Assembly: GCA_018671205.1 (NCBI GenBank)
Contig: JABHIC010000422.1
Coordinates: 1-7,257 of the forward strand
Source of the DNA: Gammaproteobacteria bacterium
GTDB lineage: Bacteria > Pseudomonadota > Gammaproteobacteria > GCF-002020875
DNA: 7,257 bases
Direction: 5' to 3'
In this document: in pieces, positions 1 through 5,201 of the stretch
How the letters are laid out: every line of letters begins with the position of its first letter
How positions within the stretch are numbered: position 1 is the first letter of the stretch
The notes under the pieces: generated by a model
Told to the model about the DNA's origin: nothing
The model's input: the letters and a program-made list of their open reading frames with translations, nothing else
The model's database searches: none
Translations under genes and position numbers: made by a program

Positions 1-369
1 ATCCATCTGGCCGATATCATCCGCTCCAAAGCCACCAAACGCGGTCGAGTCCATCGCTGCGAAGTCATTCTGGTCAAAACCACCAAACGCCGCTGCATCC
101 ATCTTCCCGATATCATCCGCTCCAAACCCACCAAACGCGGCAGAATCCATCGCTGCGAAGTCATTCCTGTCAAAACCACCAAAGGCATCTGAATCCATCT
201 GGCCGATATCATCCGCTCCAAAGCCACCAAACGCGGTGGAATCCATCGCTGCGAAGTCATTCCTGTCAAAACCACCAAAGGCCGCCGCATCCATCTGACC
301 GATATCATCTGCCCCAAATCCACCAAACGCGGCGGAATCCATCGCTGCAAAGTCATTCCGGTCGAATCC
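1..369 (-). repeat. 96-bp tandem super-repeat (32-residue A-B pairs), three full copies plus one partial
   Basis: From residue 174 two kinds of 16-residue unit alternate strictly: A (GFD[R/Q]NDFAAMDS[A/T]AFG) and B (GFGADDIG[Q/K]MD[A/S][A/D]AFG). On the DNA, the segment at 1-87 is nearly identical to 193-279, two 96-bp periods away, and 97-192 is a close third copy. Upstream units (residues 110-173) are more divergent and do not alternate. This gradient suggests that the downstream part of the array grew most recently by duplicating a two-unit block. Confidence 0.85.
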
Positions 370-654
370 ACCGAAGGCATCTGAATCCATCGCCCCAATA
401 TCATTCTGATCAAATCCACCGAAGGCATCTGAATCCAGAGCCATCATGTCATTCCGGTCAAATCCACCGAAGGCATCTGAGTCCATCGCTCCAAAATCAT
501 TCGCATTAAAATTACCGAAGGCATCTGAATCCATCGCCCCAATATCATTGGCTCCGAAGCCAGCCATCTGATTTTGATCGAATCCACTCCCCATTGCATT
601 GGGGTCAAACCCAATGTTTCCTGTATCGAAATTATCAATGGAGGGACCATCAAA
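1..654 (-). repeat. Octapeptide (24-bp) repeat array, about 27 units, organised as 16-residue (48-bp) pairs
   Basis: Translation from Phe79 to residue 296 shows an aromatic or Met residue every 8 positions (F79, F87, F94, F103, F111, M119, F127, M135, F143, L151, F159 and so on). Two early units are 7 and 9 residues long, and all later ones are exactly 8. Octads alternate between an F-initial type (FDRNDFAA, FGADDIGQ) and an M-initial type (MDSDAFGG, MDAAAFGG). Eleven full 16-residue units run from Gly110 (position 561) and a twelfth is cut by the window edge. The period is a multiple of three, so the array keeps its frame when units are gained or lost. Confidence 0.9.
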
Positions 655-888
655 ACCCCCTGTATTGACATCTCCTGTTGGAACTGGGCCTGTGCCGCCG
701 GTATTGACATCCCCTGTTGGAACTGGGCCTGTGCCGCCGGTATTGACATCCCCCGTTGGAGCTGGGCCTGGAGGCGGTGGTACATCATCTCCCTCGGCAG
801 CCCCCACACTACCCATATAGACAGCGGTTGCCAACGCCAGAGGCAACATTTTTGCTATAGAAAACAATTCTTGGCTTTTTTTACTCAT
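1..888 (-). CDS. Secreted, acidic nested-repeat protein of unknown function (3' end beyond window)
   Basis: An ATG at 888-886 opens a frame with no stop down to position 1, giving 296 residues with the C-terminus missing. GGAG at 900-897, 8 nt upstream, supports this start. Residues 1-31 look like a Sec signal peptide: Lys3/Lys4, a hydrophobic core around 14-29, and probable cleavage after Ala30 or Ala31. Residues 37-78 are a Pro/Gly/Thr-rich spacer with three copies of PTGDVNTGG. From Phe79 onward the chain is an octapeptide repeat, roughly [F/M]-[D/G]-x-[N/D/A]-[D/A]-[F/I]-[G/A]-[G/A], paired into 16-residue units such as GFDRNDFAAMDSDAFG. After the signal peptide there is no Cys, Trp, Tyr or His, one Lys and one Glu, while Asp is abundant, so it is strongly acidic. 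Export is well supported. A surface, matrix or self-assembling role is inference. I do not recognise the family. Confidence 0.85.
   Translation of the reverse strand, partial: MSKKSQELFSIAKMLPLALATAVYMGSVGAAEGDDVPPPPGPAPTGDVNTGGTGPVPTGDVNTGGTGPVPTGDVNTGGFDGPSIDNFDTGNIGFDPNAMGSGFDQNQMAGFGANDIGAMDSDAFGNFNANDFGAMDSDAFGGFDRNDMMALDSDAFGGFDQNDIGAMDSDAFGGFDRNDFAAMDSAAFGGFGADDIGQMDAAAFGGFDRNDFAAMDSTAFGGFGADDIGQMDSDAFGGFDRNDFAAMDSAAFGGFGADDIGKMDAAAFGGFDQNDFAAMDSTAFGGFGADDIGQMD
655..759 (-). repeat. 39-bp tandem repeat encoding a 13-residue Pro/Thr/Gly spacer
   Basis: Three copies of PTGDVNTGG begin at residues 44, 57 and 70. The first two are followed by TGPV and the third runs into the octad array. 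The DNA copies differ at only a few positions (for example tcccctgttgg, tcccccgttgg and tctcctgttgg), so the duplication looks recent. This is an independent repeat from the octad array. The composition suggests a flexible, extended linker between the signal peptide and the repeat domain. Confidence 0.88.
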
Positions 889-965
889 TTCTTAAACTCC
901 AAATAGGGGGGTATTCCGGGGTGTGCCTGTCCAGCACTATCCAGTAAGTGTTGGTACATTCTACA

Positions 966-994
966 AGTATAGCTATTGAACTTCACACCTGCAA
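966..994 (-). promoter_or_regulatory. Probable sigma70-type promoter for the repeat-protein gene
   Basis: On the minus strand, TTGCAG (994-989) is followed by exactly 17 bp and then TATACT (971-966). The -10 matches five of six consensus bases and the -35 three of six. Transcription would start near 960-958 and leave an untranslated leader of about 70 nt. The -35 element lies inside an inverted repeat, so expression may be controlled separately from the LPS operon upstream. Confidence 0.55.
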
Positions 995-1002
995 GAAGTT
1001 CA
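977..1002. promoter_or_regulatory. Perfect inverted repeat TGAACTTC-N10-GAAGTTCA, possible operator
   Basis: Two perfect 8-bp arms (977-984 and 995-1002) flank a 10-bp spacer that contains most of the -35 hexamer. The arm centres are 18 bp apart, close to two helical turns. No T-run follows the structure on either strand, so it is not an intrinsic terminator. Position and symmetry fit a dimeric regulator site that would occlude or contact RNA polymerase. The regulator is unknown. Confidence 0.45.
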
Positions 1003-1065
1003 CATCGGTTCCAGACTCACTAATATAGAGACAACCGCTCCTTCCTCGGTAGCTACACCCCCCTC

Positions 1066-1356
1066 CTACTCCCCCTTCTCCCGGGTCGTCAGCCGAGCCT
1101 CATTCCGGATCAACATCAGGTTTCGGCTATAGATAAAGAGCCCCGTCGCCTGCCCCACAATAAAGACCGGATCCTCGCGCAGGATTGCATAAAAAAGTAG
1201 TGTCGCTCCTCCCCCCAGACTGAAGTACCAGAAGGCCGTTGGGATCATGCTACGTCTGTTTTTTTCACTATAGATCCACTGGATCAGGAACCGCATAGAG
1301 AAGAGCGCCTGCCCCAGGAAGCCCAGCATCAACCAGGAGGTGGGAATATCTTGCAT
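1066..1356 (-). CDS. Small LAB_N (LpxB N-terminal-like) integral membrane protein
   Basis: This 96-residue protein matches the pattern of the 'lipid-A-disaccharide synthase N-terminal-like' (LAB_N) family as a stand-alone unit without the LpxB catalytic domain. Landmarks are GQALFSMRFLIQW (15-27), SEKNRRSMIPTAFWY (30-44) and GLFIYSRNL (72-80). Three hydrophobic segments lie at about 7-27, 40-59 and 63-83, and the tail is charged. I chose the ATG at 1356 over an in-frame TTG at 1374 because the TTG lies just outside an AGGAG that sits 10 nt before the ATG. The gene starts 4 nt after the glycosyltransferase stop, so the two are probably translationally coupled. Proteins of this family often sit beside DPM1-like glycosyltransferases and are thought to act in lipid-linked sugar or lipid A modification. 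The biochemical role is unsettled. Confidence 0.85.
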   Translation of the reverse strand: MQDIPTSWLMLGFLGQALFSMRFLIQWIYSEKNRRSMIPTAFWYFSLGGGATLLFYAILREDPVFIVGQATGLFIYSRNLMLIRNEARLTTREKGE

Positions 1357-1360
1357 AAAA

Positions 1361-2086
1361 TTAAATCTCCTCAATCTCTGGGTTTTTGGCCCGATTCAGC
1401 AGCCAACGTACCCCCATAAGATCAACAATCCCCACCCAGAGGCGGTTGTGAAATCCATACTTTGAGACCCCCTGTTCCCGTGGGCGGTGGTTGACCTCAA
1501 CCGAGATCACCCGCCCCCCCTGGCGCAGGAATAGGGCCGGAATGTAGCGGTGCATATGGTCAAAATAGGGGAGCTCAAGAAACCCCTGCCGCGAGAATAG
1601 CTTGAGTCCACAGCCGGTATCCGGGGTCTGATCTCGTAACAGCCGGCTACGAATCGCATTCGCCGCCCGAGAGGAGAACCGCTTCAACCAATTATCCTGC
1701 CGCCTCTTGCGATACCCTGCCACCACTAGCAACGGATCTCCATGCTCTTCTCTGGTCAGCTTCCAGTAGAGTTTTGAGATATCGGCGGGATCATTCTGCC
1801 CATCCCCATCCAGTGTGGCAATCCAGGTGGCCCTGGCCGCCCTGACTCCTGTACGGACAGCCGTACTCTGACCACTATTCTGCAGGTGACGAACCACCCG
1901 CAACTGAACCAGCTCACGCTTCAACTCAGAGAGAATCGAGACCGTTCTGTCACCACTGCCATCATCCACCACCACAATCTCATAGCCGAGCGATGGCTCC
2001 ACTACACGGTTAATCTCGTTAATTAACGGGCGGATACTCTCCTCCTCATTACAGACAGGGATCACAATAGAGAGGTTGGGTTTCAT
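1361..2086 (-). CDS. DPM1-like family 2 glycosyltransferase (polyprenyl-phosphate sugar transferase)
   Basis: This 241-residue protein has a GT-A fold signature: an N-terminal SIVIPVCNEEESI strand (6-18), VVVDDGSGD (38-46) for nucleotide-sugar binding, TLDGDGQNDP (91-100) carrying the DxD metal site, PDTGCGLKLFSR (155-166), HMHRYIP (177-183) and QGVSKYGFHNR (205-215). These are the landmarks of dolichyl- or undecaprenyl-phosphate hexose transferases, which move a sugar from a nucleotide donor to a polyprenyl phosphate at the inner membrane. It lacks the two C-terminal membrane helices of ArnC/GtrB-type enzymes and ends soon after a DLMGVRWL segment. It may rely on the adjacent LAB_N membrane protein, but that is inference. 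The ATG at 2086 has only a weak purine-rich site (GAAAGAAG). The sugar donor cannot be read from sequence. Confidence 0.88.
   Translation of the reverse strand: MKPNLSIVIPVCNEEESIRPLINEINRVVEPSLGYEIVVVDDGSGDRTVSILSELKRELVQLRVVRHLQNSGQSTAVRTGVRAARATWIATLDGDGQNDPADISKLYWKLTREEHGDPLLVVAGYRKRRQDNWLKRFSSRAANAIRSRLLRDQTPDTGCGLKLFSRQGFLELPYFDHMHRYIPALFLRQGGRVISVEVNHRPREQGVSKYGFHNRLWVGIVDLMGVRWLLNRAKNPEIEEI
1367..1371 (-). promoter_or_regulatory. Shine-Dalgarno AGGAG that fixes the LAB_N start
   Basis: AGGAG lies within the last codons of the glycosyltransferase gene, 10 nt before the ATG at 1356. It would fall inside the coding sequence if the longer TTG start at 1374 were used, so it argues for the shorter 96-residue protein. 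Confidence 0.7.
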
Positions 2087-2150
2087 TCTTCTTTCAGTTC
2101 CACAGATAAGCTATGCTATTTTCCCACAGATGGGAGAGAGAGGGAGACTA

Positions 2151-3173
2151 TTAGTAGGAGATATTAATCAATTGAGTCACTCTCTGCCAGACAACCTGGG
2201 GAGAGAGTTGCTGATAACAGACGGGCTCCACCTCTCCCTTCTCCGGATAGTGGCAGAGCCGCTTCAGGCAGGGGGCACAGGCAAAATCGGAGCTCAGATG
2301 GTGTTGCTGCGCTCCCAGAGTACCAATCAGTCCCGGATTAGTGGCGCCATAAAGGGTGATGGAGGGGATATCCAGCGCAGCCCCCAGATGCGCCAGCCCG
2401 GAATCAACACAGACCATCGCATCCACCTGCCGGAAATAGCCCACCAACTCCGTCAGTGAGCAGCGGGGAAGAATGGTCGCCTGATGCCCTGCAGCAATCC
2501 GTTCCGCTCGATCCCGCTCCTCTTCGCTGCCCCACGGTAATACCACACCATAACCCGCCCGGTTGACGATCTCCGCCAGCGCAATCCAATAGAGATCGGG
2601 CCAATGCTTCGTGACCCAGGTAGTCCCATGAACAAAGAGAATCGAGGGCGAATGGTCCGGGGCAACCAGTTTCTGGCTGCGAATCGCAGAGTCTGCGGGA
2701 CTTTTCGGCATCGGATACCCCAGAGCCTCCGCAAACAGCCGTCGTAACCGGATTACCGCATGCTCTCCCTTAGCCACGGCAATAGAGCGATCATAAAAAC
2801 GGCTCGCCAATGGCTCACGCGCAGAGTCGGCATCCAGCCCTACTCGCTCCCCACGCGCCATCCAGCTCACAAGCGCGCTTTTGATCAACCCCTGTGCATC
2901 CAGTACCTGATCATACTCTTCCATTCGGAGCTGCTTGCGAAAACCACCCCACTCCCCGGAGAGCAGCGCTCTCAATCCATTTTTTCTCCAGCGCCGAATC
3001 GCCACCGGGATCACCCGGTCCACGGCAGGGTGCCAGCTCGGTACCTCAGCGAACGCCTCCTCGACCACCCAATCAAAACGGATACCGGGAATTGCGGCGG
3101 CGGCATCGCTCAATGCAGGGAGCACATGGAGAATATCCCCTAATGAAGAGGTTTTAATCAACAGAACCCTCAT
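2151..3173 (-). CDS. waaC: LPS heptosyltransferase I (WaaC)
   Basis: A family 9 glycosyltransferase that adds the first L,D-heptose from ADP-heptose to Kdo2-lipid A on the cytoplasmic side of the inner membrane. The 340 residues begin MRVLLIKTSSLGDILH, the usual WaaC N-terminus, with Asp13 at the position of the catalytic base. Other WaaC landmarks are FDWVVEEAF (33-41), VIPVAIRRWR (54-63), LDAQGLIKSA (91-100), AREPLAS (118-124), TKHWP with Lys189, LPWGS (212-216) and VDSGLAHL with Asp257. An in-frame TTG at 3206 would add 11 residues inside the end of waaF. The ATG at 3173 was preferred on alignment to the family. It lies 13 nt after the waaF stop with a poor ribosome site, so coupling is likely. 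The C-terminus carries four cysteines (299, 302, 307, 319) that E. coli WaaC lacks, as I recall it. Confidence 0.95.
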   Translation of the reverse strand: MRVLLIKTSSLGDILHVLPALSDAAAAIPGIRFDWVVEEAFAEVPSWHPAVDRVIPVAIRRWRKNGLRALLSGEWGGFRKQLRMEEYDQVLDAQGLIKSALVSWMARGERVGLDADSAREPLASRFYDRSIAVAKGEHAVIRLRRLFAEALGYPMPKSPADSAIRSQKLVAPDHSPSILFVHGTTWVTKHWPDLYWIALAEIVNRAGYGVVLPWGSEEERDRAERIAAGHQATILPRCSLTELVGYFRQVDAMVCVDSGLAHLGAALDIPSITLYGATNPGLIGTLGAQQHHLSSDFACAPCLKRLCHYPEKGEVEPVCYQQLSPQVVWQRVTQLINISY

Positions 3174-3186
3174 CCCGCGCTGCCCA

Positions 3187-4212
3187 TCACTTTTCAAATA
3201 TATCAATGGCCTGCAACACCTCTGCTGGCATTAATTTTGTCAGACAGTCGGTATGCTCCAGCGGGCAGACTCGTTTGAAACAGGGGCTACACGCCAGATG
3301 ATGGTCGAGTATCTGCGCCCTTGGGTGGAGGGGTGGAGTGAAGCCGGGATCAGAGGAGCCATAGATCGCCACCAGATCCCGTCCCAATGCCGCCGCCACA
3401 TGCATCAACCCCGAGTCATTGCCCACCACCACAGTCGCCAGTGACATCAGATCGACCGCCTCTGCCAGTGAGGTTTTTCCTGCCAGGTTTTCAATGGTGC
3501 CCTCCTCTGTTGCCACTGCATCGACCACCGATTGGCAAATCACCTCATCTTTCTCCGAGCCAAACAGCCAGACCGTCCACCCCTGCGCCATCTTCTTCCG
3601 GGCAACCGTTGCAAAATAGTCGGCAGGCCACTGCTTGGCCGGGCCATACTCCGCACCGGGGCAGAGCGCCAACAGCCGCTTATTGGGGGGGGATAACCCC
3701 ACCGCAGTAAGTGCCAAACGCACCTCACCAGGATCGACCGAGAATCGTGGAGGAGGGATGGGGTCGGGCAGCGGTGCGTCACGATCCAGCCCCAGCGCAA
3801 CAAAACGCTGCACCGTCATTGTCAATGCCACTTTATCGAGGATGCGCAGGTCGCTCAACAGCCCGTATCGCATCTCTCCACGGAACCCGGTTCGCTGCGG
3901 GATCTTTGCCCACCAGGGGATGAGAGCCGACTTGAGTGAATTGGGCAGCAAAATGGCTCGATCATACTGTTCATCACGCAGGGATTTTGCCAGCTGATAG
4001 CGCTCCCCCAGCCCCAGCCGTCCATGACCCAGCGGCATCACCACCCCGTTGCGCACCTCGGGCATCCGCTCCAGCAGTGGCAGTGACCAGGCCGGTGCCA
4101 GCACATCAATCTCTGCTGCCGGAGATTGGGCCTTGAGCACCCGGAACAGGCTCTGCGCCATCACCATATCTCCCACCCAGGAGGGGCCGACAATTAATGT
4201 TTTTTGGCTCAA
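3187..4212 (-). CDS. waaF: LPS heptosyltransferase II (WaaF)
   Basis: This enzyme adds the second heptose to the inner core from ADP-heptose. It has 341 residues, typical for WaaF. Diagnostic segments are IVGPSWVGDMVMAQSL (7-22, Asp15 in the catalytic-base position), MPLGHGRLGLGER (59-71), LPNSLKSALIPW (89-100), RTGFRGEMRYGLL (107-119), CPGAEYGPAKQWP (184-196), LFGSEKD (216-222), NDSGLMHVAAAL (265-276) and PGFTPPLHP (289-297). The start is a TTG at 4212. The frame is closed by the hldD stop at 4252, and no ATG or GTG lies between them, so a non-ATG start looks real. A GGAAG sits about 11 nt upstream. A Cys cluster (308, 311, 316, 323) lies near the C-terminus. An 8-bp C/G run falls at 3685-3692 within Ser-Pro-Pro-Asn. 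Confidence 0.95.
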   Translation of the reverse strand: MSQKTLIVGPSWVGDMVMAQSLFRVLKAQSPAAEIDVLAPAWSLPLLERMPEVRNGVVMPLGHGRLGLGERYQLAKSLRDEQYDRAILLPNSLKSALIPWWAKIPQRTGFRGEMRYGLLSDLRILDKVALTMTVQRFVALGLDRDAPLPDPIPPPRFSVDPGEVRLALTAVGLSPPNKRLLALCPGAEYGPAKQWPADYFATVARKKMAQGWTVWLFGSEKDEVICQSVVDAVATEEGTIENLAGKTSLAEAVDLMSLATVVVGNDSGLMHVAAALGRDLVAIYGSSDPGFTPPLHPRAQILDHHLACSPCFKRVCPLEHTDCLTKLMPAEVLQAIDIFEK

Positions 4213-4251
4213 TATTTGCTGAACTTCCGCCGACCAAATGCAGGCTCTAGG

Positions 4252-5199
4252 TTAACCATTCAACAGATCCATATACGCCCGCACCCCCTCCTCAACAGTA
4301 AGGAAAGAGTCATGATAACCTGCTGCACGTAGCGCACTGATATCGGCCTCGGTAAAGTTCTGATAGGCCCCTTTCAGATGGTCCGGGAAGGGGATATACT
4401 CAATTTTCCCTCTGCCATGCCACTCAATCACCGCACGGGCCATATCATTGAAGGCTTGAGAGCGGCCGGTTCCCAGATTGAAGATACCCGCCTTGTCCGG
4501 GTGGTCGAGAAACCAGAGATTAACCTTGACCGCATCCCCCACATAGACGAAGTCACGACGCTGCTCCCCCTCGCCGTAGCCATCACACCCGGCAAACAGC
4601 TTCGCTACACCACTCTCTTTAATCTGCTTATTAAAGTGGAAGGCGGTACTCGACATGGTCCCCTTGTGCTGCTCCCTTGGTCCGTAGACATTAAAGTAGC
4701 GAAACCCCACCACCTGGCTCCTCATCTCGGGCTGCAGACGACGCACATACTGGTCAAATTGAAACTTGGAGTAGGCGTACATATTGATTGGCTGCTCATA
4801 CTCCCGCTGCTCGACAAAGGTGCCCCCTGCCCCATAGACCGAGGCAGAAGAGGCGTAGAGATACTGTACCCCCCGCTGCAGAGACCAGTGAAGCAGTGAC
4901 TTGCTGTAGTCGTAATTATTCTTCATCACAAAGTGACCATCCCACTCGGTAGTGGCTGAGGTGGCCCCCTCATGGAAAATTGCCTGCACCCCCCCCTTAC
5001 CGAAGGATTCCCCTTGATTAATCCGCTCAATAAAGTCAAGCCGATCCATATAGTCAGCGATATCGAGATCGGCCAGATTGTGCATCTTGTGGCCATTGGT
5101 GAGGTTATCAACCACCAAAATATCACGCTCTCCCCGCTCGTTCAGCGCCTTGACAATATTACTGCCGATAAATCCAGCGCCTCCGGTCACGATGATCAT
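4252..5199 (-). CDS. hldD: ADP-L-glycero-D-manno-heptose 6-epimerase (HldD)
   Basis: This enzyme converts ADP-D-glycero-beta-D-manno-heptose to the L-glycero epimer used by WaaC and WaaF. It is a short-chain dehydrogenase/reductase fold of 315 residues, close to the usual length of about 310. Visible features are TGGAGFIGSN (5-14) for NADP binding, VVDNLTNG (29-36), FHEGATSATTEWDG (75-88), YASSASVYG (115-123) supplying the catalytic Ser/Thr region, the YxxxK pair Tyr141/Lys145 in MYAYSKFQFD, RYFNVYGPREQHKGTMSS (167-184) with Lys179 matching the second catalytic base of the E. coli enzyme, and RRDFVYVGD (214-222). The ATG is 2 nt after the hldE stop with AAGGAG 8 nt upstream, so it is firmly coupled. 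A G8 run at 4989-4996 encodes Gly-Gly. Confidence 0.96.
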   Translation of the reverse strand: MIIVTGGAGFIGSNIVKALNERGERDILVVDNLTNGHKMHNLADLDIADYMDRLDFIERINQGESFGKGGVQAIFHEGATSATTEWDGHFVMKNNYDYSKSLLHWSLQRGVQYLYASSASVYGAGGTFVEQREYEQPINMYAYSKFQFDQYVRRLQPEMRSQVVGFRYFNVYGPREQHKGTMSSTAFHFNKQIKESGVAKLFAGCDGYGEGEQRRDFVYVGDAVKVNLWFLDHPDKAGIFNLGTGRSQAFNDMARAVIEWHGRGKIEYIPFPDHLKGAYQNFTEADISALRAAGYHDSFLTVEEGVRAYMDLLNG

Positions 5200-5201
5200 A
5201 C

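Noticed and set aside
1..654. CRISPR-like or satellite array
   Set aside because: Units are contiguous with no unique spacers, vary by amino-acid-conservative changes and lie within a coding frame, so this is a coding tandem repeat.
444..809. A 121-residue minus-strand frame overlapping the repeat gene
   Set aside because: It is a shadow frame. Because the repeat periods (24, 39, 48 bp) are multiples of three, alternative frames also stay open and look repetitive. The frame starting at 888 has the ribosome site, the signal peptide and the coherent repeat.
574..906. Plus-strand frames of 73-110 residues across the Pro/Thr/Gly spacer
   Set aside because: These are antisense to the repeat gene, have no ribosome site or recognisable domain, and owe their length to the 39-bp repeat.
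889..1065. Intrinsic terminator after the LAB_N gene
   Set aside because: I found no GC-rich hairpin followed by a T-run on the minus strand. GTAGCTAC and the 8-bp inverted repeat are not followed by T residues, so readthrough into the repeat gene remains possible.
1357..1374. Longer LAB_N protein starting at TTG 1374
   Set aside because: The AGGAG would lie inside the coding sequence. The ATG at 1356 is correctly spaced from it and removes the overlap with the glycosyltransferase.
2087..2150. Promoter or regulator site between waaC and the glycosyltransferase
   Set aside because: A direct repeat CCACAGAT (2100-2107 and 2124-2131) and a weak TAGCAT are present, but there is no credible -35 at proper spacing. 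Not enough to call.
3174..3206. Longer WaaC starting at TTG 3206
   Set aside because: It would add 11 residues not seen at the WaaC N-terminus and overlap waaF. MRVLLIKTSSLGD at 3173 is the canonical start.
2076..3444. Numerous plus-strand frames of 60-130 residues across waaC and waaF, and similar ones across hldD, hldE and gmhA
   Set aside because: They are antisense shadows of strongly identified conserved genes, with no domains or ribosome sites of their own.
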